Source: Pseudanabaena sp. (lineage in GTDB: Bacteria > Cyanobacteriota > Cyanobacteriia > Pseudanabaenales > Pseudanabaenaceae). From it: a stretch of 36,533 nucleotides of DNA. Numbering within the stretch: the stretch's first letter is position 1; the number at the start of each line of letters is the position of its first letter. This document shows, one piece after another, positions 1 to 7,693 of this stretch. Below the pieces are notes generated by a model. That model made no database searches. It saw only the letters and a program-made list of their open reading frames with translations, and was not told where the DNA came from. A program made the translations under genes and the position numbers. The stretch covers positions 7,239 through 43,771 of the forward strand of contig QBLS01000033.1 in the NCBI GenBank assembly GCA_003249015.1, given 5' to 3'.

Positions 1-566
1 GGAGCGTTGCCTTTTCCCCCGATGGCAAAACCATCGCTTCTGGCAGTGTTGACAAATCCATCAAGTTATGGAATCTCGATGGTAAAGAACTGCTTACCCT
101 CACGGGGCATAGCAATTGGGTTTTGAGCGTAGTCTTTTCTCCTGATGGCAAAACCATCGCCTCTGGCAGTGCTGACAACTCCATCAAGTTATGGAATCTC
201 GATGGTAAAGAACTGCTTACCCTCACTGGGCATAGCAATTGGGTTTGTAGCGTTGCCTTTTCTCCTGATCGCAAAACCATCGCTTCTGGCAGTGTTGACA
301 AATCCATCAAGTTATGGAATCTCGATGGTAAAGAACTGCGTACCCTCACGGGGCATAGCAATTTGGTTAATAGCGTAGCCTTTTCTCCCGATAGCAAAAC
401 CATCGCTTCTGGTAGTTCTGACAAATCCATCAAATTATGGGATATAGATCCAGAGTTAGCAATTTCTGAAGCCTGCGATTGGCTGCGTCCTTACCTCACC
501 AATAACCCCAATGTTTCTGAAAGCGACAGACAACTTTTGGAAAGTAGAAATGGAAAAATTCATTAA
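1..566 (+). CDS. WD40-repeat protein, C-terminal part (5' end outside window)
   Basis: The reading frame is open from base 3 at the window edge, so the gene begins upstream and only about 187 residues are seen. It consists of WD40 blades of 41 residues with the pattern [27 protein letters not shown] and LTGHSN-V, three complete units and a fourth ending in KLWDID. A short tail follows ([19 protein letters not shown]), which resembles the tail commonly found after WD40 propellers in large cyanobacterial STAND/NACHT-type proteins. The role of such propellers is ligand or protein recognition. The N-terminal effector or ATPase domain is not visible, so the function of the whole protein cannot be stated. 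The blades are nearly identical at DNA level, which points to recent internal amplification. Confidence 0.85.
   Translation, partial: SVAFSPDGKTIASGSVDKSIKLWNLDGKELLTLTGHSNWVLSVVFSPDGKTIASGSADNSIKLWNLDGKELLTLTGHSNWVCSVAFSPDRKTIASGSVDKSIKLWNLDGKELRTLTGHSNLVNSVAFSPDSKTIASGSSDKSIKLWDIDPELAISEACDWLRPYLTNNPNVSESDRQLLESRNGKIH
3..446 (+). repeat. 123-nt coding tandem repeat (WD40 blades)
   Basis: The same phrase (AGCGT-GYC followed by TTTTCYCC) recurs at positions 3, 126, 249 and 372, an exact 123-nt period (41 codons). Three full units and one partial unit are present, differing at only a handful of bases. The array probably continues upstream of the window. Confidence 0.9.
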
Positions 567-626
567 ATCGAGTGAGAATAGATGATAATGGCGATTATTA
601 ATCCAACAATTTTTAAATAACAAGTT

Positions 627-1751
627 ATGAAGATATGCATTGTCACCTCTAGTGTGAGGAAAGGAGATGGTCAAGCGCGGGTTAATTATGAAATTGTGAA
701 AGAGGCTATTCAACGCGGACATCAGGTGACATTAGTAGTCAGGAAGGCAGTTGATGAGATATCTCAACACAAATTAGTCAACTGCGTCTACTTCCCAGTC
801 GATAAAGTGCCAACTGAGTTAATGCGTGGCTTTGTATTTGCTCAAAAGAGCGATCGCTGGCTCAAGAAACATAGGCATGAATTCGATATAGTCGTTTCCT
901 GCGGAGCTGTAACAACGGGTGAGTCGGATGTAAATGTAGTCCATTTTGTTCATAGCGCTTGGTTAGACTCGCCATTCCATACATCTCGAGTAAACAAAAA
1001 CCTATATGGACTATATCAGTGGCTATACACGTCTCTCAATGCTTACTGGGAAAGAGTTGCCTTAAAAAAAGCAAAAATATTAGTAGCCGTATCAGGCACC
1101 ATTAAAAAAGAAATAATTGGTGTTGGTATTCCAGCGGATCGCATTAAAGTGATCTTGAATGGAGTTGATGTGGACGAATTTATTCCTATTCAGACTCCAG
1201 ATCGCAGTCAATTTGGATTGCCAGAAAAAGCTGATCTAGCACTCTTTGTGGGTGATAAGACTAATCGCAAAAACTTAGATTCTGTGCTGAAAGCTTTAGT
1301 CAATGTGCCTGATCTACACTTAGCAGTAGTAGGCAATCTCGAAAAAAGTACCTATCCCCAAATGGTGAAATCCTTAAAATTAGAAGAACGAGTGCATTTT
1401 TTAGGATATCGATCTGACATAGCGAAAATTATGCAGGTAGTGGATTTTTTTGTGTTTCCCTCGCGCTATGAACCCTTTGGGATGGTGGTTACAGAAGCCA
1501 TGGCTTCAGGTTTACCTGTGATTATTACTAAAGCTTCTGGAGTTGCAGATATCGTTACACCTGATTGCGGAGTTACCTTGACTGATTCCGAAGATATATT
1601 GGCTTTGACTAGTGCTTTAAAGAAGTTATCCTCTGAGAAAAGCTTGAGAAGGGAAATGGGACAGTCGGCAAGAGCGATCGCAGAACAACATCCTTGGAAT
1701 ACCAAATCATGCGAATATGTTGACTTATTTGAAAGTGTTATAGGACAGTAG
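627..1751 (+). CDS. Glycosyltransferase family 4 protein
   Basis: This 374-residue protein has the GT-B fold layout of GT4 enzymes: an N-terminal Rossmann-like half (MKICIVTSSVRKGDGQARVN, residues 1-170) and a C-terminal nucleotide-sugar half (about 195-350). The diagnostic EX7E motif is visible as E282 and E290 in YEPFGMVVTEAMASGLPVI, preceded by HFLGYRSDIAKIM. GT4 enzymes are retaining transferases that use a nucleotide-activated sugar to extend glycans or glycolipids; donor and acceptor cannot be read from sequence. The gene is 37 bp upstream of another GT4 gene on the same strand, so the two are likely co-transcribed in a cell-surface polysaccharide or glycolipid pathway. The ATG at 627 is the first in-frame start that gives a complete GT-B N-terminus; no strong ribosome binding site is seen. 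Confidence 0.9.
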   Translation: MKICIVTSSVRKGDGQARVNYEIVKEAIQRGHQVTLVVRKAVDEISQHKLVNCVYFPVDKVPTELMRGFVFAQKSDRWLKKHRHEFDIVVSCGAVTTGESDVNVVHFVHSAWLDSPFHTSRVNKNLYGLYQWLYTSLNAYWERVALKKAKILVAVSGTIKKEIIGVGIPADRIKVILNGVDVDEFIPIQTPDRSQFGLPEKADLALFVGDKTNRKNLDSVLKALVNVPDLHLAVVGNLEKSTYPQMVKSLKLEERVHFLGYRSDIAKIMQVVDFFVFPSRYEPFGMVVTEAMASGLPVIITKASGVADIVTPDCGVTLTDSEDILALTSALKKLSSEKSLRREMGQSARAIAEQHPWNTKSCEYVDLFESVIGQ

Positions 1752-1788
1752 GAAAATCGTTAGGAAATTTAGCAAATAGGGAGATTGT

Positions 1789-2934
1789 ATGAAGCTGCTT
1801 GTGCTTAGCCACGCCTGTGTTACTCCAGTAAATCAGCAATTTTTTGCGGAAATAGAAAGTCAAACAGGTTGGGAAATTACAATTATTGTTCCATCAAAAT
1901 GGAAAAATGATTATGGTAATGTCATTTCTCCCAAAAGATGGGAAAAATTTAGCGGCAAGATTATAGAACTACCTGTTTTGATTTCTGGCAATGTACCGCT
2001 ACATTTTTACGTTGCGACTTTCTTATCTATTTTAAAAGATATCCAACCTGACTTTATCTATGTGCATCACGAACCCTATGCAGCAGCTACGGCACAGCTT
2101 TACCTAGCAAACTCCATAACTGGAAATAAGCCAATTAGCTTTTTTACTTGGCAAAATATTCTTAAGTCTTATCCATTTCCATTTAAATATTCTGAAAAAT
2201 TTGTTTTAGAAAATAGCGCGATCACCTTTTCTGGTTCCTACAGTGCGGAAGAAGTATTAATTCAAAAAGGGCTGCGGGGTAAATCTGTCTTACTACCCGC
2301 TAGTGTAGATCCATTGATATATAAGCCTCAGTCAGAACTTATAGCATCGCTCAAGCAAGATTTACAAACTTCCAAATCAGAAGTATTGATCGGTTATATG
2401 GGGCGTATTGTTGAAGAAAAGGGGCTTAAAACCTTGCTATATGCTCTCAAAAGTATTGTTGATTTGCCTTGGCGACTAGTCATGGTAGGCACAGGCAACT
2501 ATCTATCTACTTTTAATGAAATCGCTGAGAAATGTCAGATCCGCGATCGCATTACCCTGTTAGGATTTGTCCCCCATCAGGACGCGCCGCGATATTTGTC
2601 AGCCTTTGACCTTCTTGTTTTACCTTCAGAAACTCGCAAAAACTGGAAAGAGCAGTTTGGCAGAGTGATTATTGAAGCGATCGCTTGTGGTACACCTGTG
2701 ATTGGCTCAGATTCAGGAGAGATTCCTCACTTGATCCGTAAAACGGGTGGCGGTTTAACTTTTTCTGAGGGTAAGCAGGATGCTCTCGCGGATTGCATTA
2801 CTAGACTAATTGAAGATAAACATCTCCGTAATGAGCTGGCTGATAAAGGACGCGCAGTAGTCTTAGCAGAGTATTCTAATCAGGTAATTGGGCAAAGATT
2901 TATCCAGAATATAGCTGTTTCAAATAAGGGTTAG
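1789..2934 (+). CDS. Glycosyltransferase family 4 protein with repeat-derived C-terminus
   Basis: This 381-residue GT-B protein has MKLLVLSHACVTPVNQQFF at the N-terminus, GYMGRIVEEKGLKTL at the start of the donor-binding half (from about residue 200), and the EX7E pair E288/E296 in KEQFGRVIIEAIACGTPVIG. Length and motifs fit GT4 retaining glycosyltransferases. It follows another GT4 gene by 37 bp and probably belongs to the same transcript. A purine-rich GGGAG lies about 6 nt before the ATG. The last seven codons (IAVSNKG) and the TAG stop lie inside a mobile-type repeat (R1) that starts at 2910, so the natural C-terminus appears to have been replaced or trimmed by insertion. The catalytic core is intact. 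The substrate is unknown. Confidence 0.9.
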   Translation: MKLLVLSHACVTPVNQQFFAEIESQTGWEITIIVPSKWKNDYGNVISPKRWEKFSGKIIELPVLISGNVPLHFYVATFLSILKDIQPDFIYVHHEPYAAATAQLYLANSITGNKPISFFTWQNILKSYPFPFKYSEKFVLENSAITFSGSYSAEEVLIQKGLRGKSVLLPASVDPLIYKPQSELIASLKQDLQTSKSEVLIGYMGRIVEEKGLKTLLYALKSIVDLPWRLVMVGTGNYLSTFNEIAEKCQIRDRITLLGFVPHQDAPRYLSAFDLLVLPSETRKNWKEQFGRVIIEAIACGTPVIGSDSGEIPHLIRKTGGGLTFSEGKQDALADCITRLIEDKHLRNELADKGRAVVLAEYSNQVIGQRFIQNIAVSNKG

Positions 2935-3037
2935 GGCTTCGACTTCGCTCAGCCAACGTATACTGCTGGCTGAGCGAAGCGATGCACTGAGCTTGTCGAA
3001 GTGTCGAAGCCTCTTCTAAATATTTAAAATTGCTATA
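2910..3037. repeat. R1 small interspersed element, copy 1
   Basis: This 128-bp element starts TATAGCTGTTTCAAATAAG and ends AAATTGCTATA, so its tips (TATAGC/GCTATA) are inverted repeats. The interior is a hairpin: TTCGACTTCGCTCAGCC pairs with GGCTGAGCGAAG and the outer TCGAA. Other copies lie at 7548-7682, 14233-14360 and 14866-14969, with a decayed one at 13911-13995. No coding capacity, so it is MITE-like. Relative to its flanks, its core is inverted compared with the other copies. Confidence 0.85.
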
Positions 3038-3129
3038 TCAATGATCACATTGGAAAGACACATACTCAGCCATAAAGCGCTCCTTTTTGGCTTGAACGCA
3101 AAGCGCAGCAATCCTGCTATAAAAGATGG

Positions 3130-4212
3130 ATGATTAAAGTCTATACACAGCATCAACAGGCACAAGGTTGGCTGGATCGCTATCGCCATCAGCGCCCAAC
3201 TTTTGTTTGCGTGCTTGGATTTACCGCGACGGGGCTAATTCCTAATATTTCCGCCGCAGGGGCAACTCCAGCCGATCGCAAAATTACGGCGATCGCGGAT
3301 GCGGAGTTCTTAGCAACGGGTAGAAACTCTAATTTTTCCCTGCCCCCACTGGTAGCAGGAGCTTCGCCAGTGCTGATTTCCCGTGCGGTAGTTGCTGCCC
3401 AAAAGCTGCCGCTATTTATATTTAATGCAGGATTACCGATCGCGCCCACAGTGGAATCGATCGCTTTCGGTGGCAAGCCTGCCGACTGTCTTAGCACAGG
3501 TAAAGCGCTTCCTATTGAGTTAGTGAGTCATCTATTTACGCAGGGCTTAGTTTGGGGAGAAAAGCTCGCTCAGAGTGGAAGCTATGTGATCTTGAGCGAA
3601 TGTGTGGTGGGTGGCACAACTACGGCTTTAGCGGTACTAACAGCCCTTGGGGTTGCGGCAAAAGATCGCGTGAACAGCTCCCATCCCATTTGTAATCACG
3701 CACAAAAATGGCAAATTGTGCAGTCAGGATTGCAGCATTTAAAACCAAGTGCCAATCCCCTAGAGATCGTAGCTGCCATTGGCGATCCAATGCAGATTGT
3801 CGTAGCAGGTATGGCGATCGCTGCCAGTCGTCAGGCAGGCGTGCTCCTAGCGGGAGGTACACAGATGCTAGCGGTATATGCCCTCGCCAGAGCGATCGCT
3901 ACCTATCAAAATCTCGACTGGAATCCCCAATCAATTGCGATCGGCACAACCAAGTGGGTTGCGGAAGATCCCACAGGTGGCACGGTGGATTTAGCCCTTG
4001 AAATTGGGGATGTACCGCTATTGGCGACGCAGCTAAGTTTTGCTAATTCCCGATTCGCGCAGTTACGATCTTACGAAGAGGGTTTTGTCAAAGAAGGAGT
4101 AGGGGCTGGTGGGGCCGCAATCGCGGCTAGTCTCTACCAAGATTGGACACAGGAACAGTTATTAATGGCGATCGAGGAGCAGGTTATTGCCCCGCATTTG
4201 GCGGGGCAATAA
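3130..4212 (+). CDS. CobT-like phosphoribosyltransferase family protein (UPF0284)
   Basis: The 360-residue protein matches the cyanobacterial/archaeal UPF0284 group, a divergent relative of nicotinate-nucleotide:dimethylbenzimidazole phosphoribosyltransferase (CobT). Recognisable segments are IFNAGLPIAPTVESIAFGG, LSECVVGGTTTALAVLTALG, SSHPICNHAQKWQIV, GDPMQIVVAGMA and VLLAGGTQMLAVYALA. CobT activates the lower-ligand base for cobamide assembly from nicotinate mononucleotide; whether this subgroup does the same is inferred, not shown. The protein is expected to be cytosolic. An out-of-frame ATG lies 4 nt upstream, and the start at 3130 is supported only by frame and length. The last 15 codons and the TAA stop lie within a 28-bp hairpin (4168-4228). 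hemC follows about 180 bp downstream, giving a loose tetrapyrrole/corrin context. Confidence 0.8.
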   Translation: MIKVYTQHQQAQGWLDRYRHQRPTFVCVLGFTATGLIPNISAAGATPADRKITAIADAEFLATGRNSNFSLPPLVAGASPVLISRAVVAAQKLPLFIFNAGLPIAPTVESIAFGGKPADCLSTGKALPIELVSHLFTQGLVWGEKLAQSGSYVILSECVVGGTTTALAVLTALGVAAKDRVNSSHPICNHAQKWQIVQSGLQHLKPSANPLEIVAAIGDPMQIVVAGMAIAASRQAGVLLAGGTQMLAVYALARAIATYQNLDWNPQSIAIGTTKWVAEDPTGGTVDLALEIGDVPLLATQLSFANSRFAQLRSYEEGFVKEGVGAGGAAIAASLYQDWTQEQLLMAIEEQVIAPHLAGQ

Positions 4213-4228
4213 CCTGTTCCTCGATCGC
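4168..4228. terminator. 28-bp hairpin overlapping the end of the CobT-like gene
   Basis: The left arm is 4168-4195, the loop ATTTG is 4196-4200 and the right arm is 4201-4228. The arms match over 28 bp with one G:T-type mismatch. The left arm is coding and the TAA stop (4210-4212) sits in the right arm. There is no following T-run, so it is either a weak terminator or a 3'-end stabiliser. Confidence 0.7.
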
Positions 4229-4391
4229 TTTGCAAGAATTCTTTACACCCAATTGTTTAGCGATCGCATCGAAACAGCCGCAAAACCTGTTTGAATAAGA
4301 AACAGTGCTTTTAATTGATTCAGGGCAGTGCGAAGTATTGTCCTGAATTACCTTTATTTTTTATTATTTTTTATATTTCACCCTTTGTCCT

Positions 4392-5339
4392 ATGGTTGCC
4401 TCAACAGTTCGCATTAGTTCTCGCAAAAGTCAGCTAGCACTGGTACAGACACATTGGGTGCAGGCGGAACTTAGCAAAGCACATCCCGATGTCCAGTTTG
4501 ATGTCGTCACTATGAGCACACAGGGTGACAAGATCCTTGATGTCGCCTTAGCAAAGATTGGTGACAAGGGACTCTTTACCAAAGAATTAGAAGTCTCAAT
4601 GTTAACTAAGGAATCAGACTTGGCGGTGCATAGCCTTAAGGACTTGCCCACACGCCTCCCTGAAGGCTTGATCCTTGGCGCTGTTACCGAACGTGAAGAT
4701 CCCGCTGATGCTTTGGTTGTCCATGAAAAGCTAAAGGATCAGACCCTTGAAACTTTGCCAGAGGGTACTGTCGTTGGTACATCCTCACTACGCCGCCTCG
4801 CTCAGTTACGTCACTACTATCCCCACCTCAGTTTTAAAGATGTGCGTGGCAACTTGAACACCCGCTTACAAAAGCTAGACGCAGGCGAATACGATGCGCT
4901 AATTTTGGCAGCGGCTGGTCTGCGGCGTTTGGGTATGGGCGATCGCGTCCATCAAGTAATTGATGCGGACATTTCGCTCCATGCAGTTGGTCAGGGTGCT
5001 TTAGGCATTGAGTGTCGGGCGGAAGATCCTGAAATTCTGGAACTATTTACCCCAATCATTCACTACCCCACTACGCAACGTTGCTTAGCTGAGCGTTCCT
5101 TTTTGCGAGAGCTAGAAGGAGGTTGCCAAGTTCCCATCGGTGTAAATTCTGTAATCAATGGCGACAAGCTAACCTTGAAAGGAATCGTGGCAAGTCTGGA
5201 CGGTAAGACCCTAGTCAAAGGTGAGATCACAGGGGATGTGACTAATCCTGATGCGATCGGCGAAGAACTAGCTGACGATCTCAAGTCTAAGGGCGCTCAA
5301 GATATTCTCAACAAAATCTTTGCTGAAGTCCGTTCTTAA
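4392..5339 (+). CDS. hemC: Porphobilinogen deaminase (hydroxymethylbilane synthase)
   Basis: HemC joins four porphobilinogen molecules into hydroxymethylbilane, the linear tetrapyrrole leading to haem, chlorophyll, bilins and corrins. The 315-residue length is standard. Hallmarks are [13 protein letters not shown] near the N-terminus, HSLKDLP with the catalytic aspartate D84, [35 protein letters not shown], and [10 protein letters not shown] with C245, the residue that carries the dipyrromethane cofactor. All key residues are present. The ATG at 4392 matches the normal N-terminus. The gene converges on ndhD, separated by a bidirectional terminator at 5381-5415. The bilin branch of this pathway would supply the chromophore for the candidate photosensor encoded at 7694-12223. 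Confidence 0.97.
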   Translation: MVASTVRISSRKSQLALVQTHWVQAELSKAHPDVQFDVVTMSTQGDKILDVALAKIGDKGLFTKELEVSMLTKESDLAVHSLKDLPTRLPEGLILGAVTEREDPADALVVHEKLKDQTLETLPEGTVVGTSSLRRLAQLRHYYPHLSFKDVRGNLNTRLQKLDAGEYDALILAAAGLRRLGMGDRVHQVIDADISLHAVGQGALGIECRAEDPEILELFTPIIHYPTTQRCLAERSFLRELEGGCQVPIGVNSVINGDKLTLKGIVASLDGKTLVKGEITGDVTNPDAIGEELADDLKSKGAQDILNKIFAEVRS

Positions 5340-5380
5340 TGGCAAAGCCCAGTGAATGCAACGCAATCACTAGGCTTCAC

Positions 5381-5415
5381 AAAAAAAGAGCCGCGCTAAG
5401 CGCGGCTCTTTTTTT
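5381..5415. terminator. Bidirectional rho-independent terminator between hemC and ndhD
   Basis: A GAGCCGCGC stem (5388-5396 with 5400-5408, loop TAA) is flanked by seven A on the left and seven T on the right, so it can act on both strands. The ndhD stop codon (5414-5416) touches the T-run. Confidence 0.9.
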
Positions 5416-7093
5416 AATTGTTTACAATCAAAGCAGGAGCGCTTAATTGCTCAGCAACAATTTGAGACTGCTTAACTACAGCAATCTGCTCATGGGCTAA
5501 ACGCACCTGAGAATTAATTGCCACCGTAGTCGCATCATACATATTGGTAATCAGTTTAGGATAAGCACCGATCGCAATAATTGGTACTAAAAAGCAAACC
5601 GCAATGAACACTTCACGGGGTCTAGCGTCGCTAAACTCAGCTTCACTTGGCAATACGCAGTTAGTCCCAAAACAAACCACCTCTTGATTGCCCTGAGACT
5701 TCAAGCTGATATCAGAAATATCACAGGAAGGATTAATGTCGCAGGAGGGGTTAGCATCAGACGCATAAAAAATCTCACGCAACATCGACAGTAAATAAAT
5801 CGGTGTAAGAATTACCCCCACAGCCGCTAGAAATACAGTCACAGTGCGGAATGTCGAACTATAGACATCGCTAGAGGTCATCCCCACAAACACGGCAATT
5901 TCACTAGCAAATCCACTCATTCCTGGAAGTGCTAAGGATGCTAAAGCACCAACAGTGAATAGTGCAAATACTTTAGGCATCACCTTGCCGATATAGCCCA
6001 TTTCGTTCATCAACATGGTGTGGGTGCGATCGTAGGTGACTCCCGCCAAGAAAAACATCACCGAAGCAATCAGTCCATGGGACAACATCTGCAACATCGC
6101 GCCGCTAATTCCCAAATCCGTGTAGGAGGCAAGCCCAATCAGCACAAACCCCATGTGCGACACGGAAGAGAAAGCCAAACGACGCTTCATGTTGGTTTGG
6201 GCAAAGGAGTTGACCGCCCCATAGATGATGTTAATCACACCGAGCATAGCGAGAACTGGTGCAAAGTAAACATGGGCGTGATCCAGCAGTCCCATATTTA
6301 AGCGAATTAATCCATAGCCGCCCATTTTAAGCAATACACCTGCCAAAATCATCGACACAGGAGAAGATGCTTCGCCGTGAGCATCGGGCAACCAAGTATG
6401 TAGAGGGAAAATCGCTAGCTTGACACCAAAAGCAATCAGTAAGCCTGCGTATAGGGGAAGCTCTAGAGCTAGGGGGAAATCTTTGAGGGCAAGCTCAGCC
6501 ATGTCAAAGGTGAGGTTATTGCCATAGAGTGCCATTGCCAAGCCCGCCACCAAGATAAAAATTGAGGCGATCGCAGTGTAAAGCAAGAACTTGGTAGCAG
6601 CATATTGTCTCTTTTGACCTCCCCAAATCGAGATCAACAAATACACAGGTATCAATTCAACTTCCCACATGATGAAGAACATCAATAAATCTTGGGAAAC
6701 GAATACGCCAATCTGGGCGGAGTAAAGAATTAACAACAGAAAATAGAATAGGCGCGGCTTAATGTTGACTTGCCATGCTGCAAAGATTGAGAGAGTAGTA
6801 ACGAGTCCCGCCAGCAGTACTAGAGGCGCAGAAATACCATCAACAGAGACAGCCCAACTAAGCCCTAATTGGGGAATCCAACTGTACTTTTCCGCGAGTT
6901 GAAAGGTCGCACTGCTCGGATCGTAATTGCTCCAGAAGGCATAGCACATCAAAACAAAATCAATAATGCCTACACTCAATGCATACCAGCGTACTGTCTT
7001 GCCTTCTTTGTCTGGCAGTATCGGTATGAGAAAAGAAGCTACGAGGGGCAGCAGGATAATCGCGGTAAGCCATGGAAATTGGGCTGATGTCAT
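5414..7093 (-). CDS. ndhD: NAD(P)H-quinone oxidoreductase subunit 4 (NdhD)
   Basis: This is a proton-pumping membrane subunit of the thylakoid NDH-1 complex, which serves respiration and cyclic electron flow around photosystem I. The 559-residue protein is almost all transmembrane helices. Family motifs include [18 protein letters not shown] with the conserved glutamate near residue 144, [20 protein letters not shown] with K225, and [18 protein letters not shown]. It looks like the NdhD1 type rather than the CO2-uptake forms, but this was not tested by phylogeny. Residues about 444-487 form a hydrophilic stretch with a small tandem repeat ([12 protein letters not shown]) and five cysteines including VVCFGTNC. 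This stretch is longer than in the NdhD1 proteins I know, where only a short linker precedes DARPREVFI. The ATG at 7093 gives the typical N-terminus. The gene is solitary, without other ndh genes. Confidence 0.95.
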   Translation of the reverse strand: MTSAQFPWLTAIILLPLVASFLIPILPDKEGKTVRWYALSVGIIDFVLMCYAFWSNYDPSSATFQLAEKYSWIPQLGLSWAVSVDGISAPLVLLAGLVTTLSIFAAWQVNIKPRLFYFLLLILYSAQIGVFVSQDLLMFFIMWEVELIPVYLLISIWGGQKRQYAATKFLLYTAIASIFILVAGLAMALYGNNLTFDMAELALKDFPLALELPLYAGLLIAFGVKLAIFPLHTWLPDAHGEASSPVSMILAGVLLKMGGYGLIRLNMGLLDHAHVYFAPVLAMLGVINIIYGAVNSFAQTNMKRRLAFSSVSHMGFVLIGLASYTDLGISGAMLQMLSHGLIASVMFFLAGVTYDRTHTMLMNEMGYIGKVMPKVFALFTVGALASLALPGMSGFASEIAVFVGMTSSDVYSSTFRTVTVFLAAVGVILTPIYLLSMLREIFYASDANPSCDINPSCDISDISLKSQGNQEVVCFGTNCVLPSEAEFSDARPREVFIAVCFLVPIIAIGAYPKLITNMYDATTVAINSQVRLAHEQIAVVKQSQIVAEQLSAPALIVNN

Positions 7094-7245
7094 GTCAATA
7101 AGAATAAATACTTACTCTAGAGAATGTTAAGTATTGTACTAAACTTTATAAAGCTTTAAGCAAAATTATTTTTATAGTAATCATTTACGAAGACTTGCAC
7201 TTCGCTTAAAAAACTGTCTGTCTCTCCTCTATGACTATCAATCTA

Positions 7246-7342
7246 AAGTAACTGGACGCAATAAAATATAAAACCCTAAAAATTCTGGCGCACGCTGAGC
7301 GTGCGCCAGAATTTTTAGGGTTTTAATTATGCCCAGCTACTT
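7246..7342. repeat. R3 small interspersed element, copy 1
   Basis: The ends are imperfect inverted repeats: AAGTAACTGGACGCAATAAAA on the left against TTTTAATTATGCCCAGCTACTT on the right. The centre is a perfect 26-bp hairpin (7270-7295 with 7299-7324, loop TGA). Related elements are at 13456, 14469, 14724, 24924 and 29951. Confidence 0.8.
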
Positions 7343-7370
7343 AAACAAATTGATTAGCCGCAAGCAAGTT

Positions 7371-7429
7371 ATACCAATTCACAAAAGTATAGCCACATTT
7401 TTATGAATTAAAAACGAATCTAGTGTAGC
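7371..7429. repeat. R4 AT-rich hairpin segment, copy 1
   Basis: ATACCAATTCACAAAAGTAT and TTTTTATGAATTAAAAACGA contain an AATTCAYAAAA inverted repeat. A similar segment is at 13712-13770, in the same relative place between R3 and R2. The similarity is imperfect. Confidence 0.5.
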
Positions 7430-7435
7430 TTTTTA

Positions 7436-7551
7436 TATAGTAAAGCAAGAGTTAGCTAGTACAAATCAAAACCCTAGAAGATGAGTGGCGGCGCGAAGCG
7501 CCGCCACTCATCTTCTGGTTTTATGTCCCAAGCAAACCTTGCTTTGCTATA
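7436..7551. repeat. R2 small interspersed element, copy 1
   Basis: The ends are TATAGTAAAGCAAG and CTTGCTTTGCTATA (inverted repeats). The centre is a perfect 19-bp stem (7476-7494 with 7498-7516, loop GAA) with the GGCGGCGC core. The right tip shares TATA with the left tip of the R1 element that follows. Confidence 0.85.
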
Positions 7552-7682
7552 GCAATTTTAAATATTTAGAATTTAGAAGAGGCTTCGACTTCGCTCAGCC
7601 AACGTATACTGCTGGCTGAGCGAAGCGATGCACTGAGCTTGTCGAAGCGTCGAAGCCCTAACTCTTATTTGAAACAGCTATA
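7548..7682. repeat. R1 small interspersed element, copy 2
   Basis: This 135-bp copy lies in the opposite direction to copy 1 as judged by its flanks: it begins TATAGCAATTTTAAATATTT and ends CTTATTTGAAACAGCTATA. Its core reads the same way on the plus strand as in copy 1, so core and flanks have been rearranged relative to each other. It ends 11 bp from the stop of the hybrid kinase gene. Confidence 0.85.
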
Positions 7683-7693
7683 ACTATAGATTT

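Larger units (their letters stand above)
7094..7693. other. Gene-free spacer filled with repeats
   Basis: This 600-bp spacer lies between ndhD and the hybrid kinase gene. I see no credible coding frame. It contains, in order, an R3 element (7246-7342), an R4 segment (7371-7429), an R2 element (7436-7551) and an R1 element (7548-7682). The first 150 bp after the ndhD start are AT-rich and should contain the ndhD promoter; no clear -10/-35 pair can be assigned. Confidence 0.75.

Noticed and set aside
7094-7693. tRNA or structured RNA gene in the repeat spacer
   Set aside because: The strong stems are simple hairpins with 3-nt loops; no cloverleaf or conserved tRNA arm was found.
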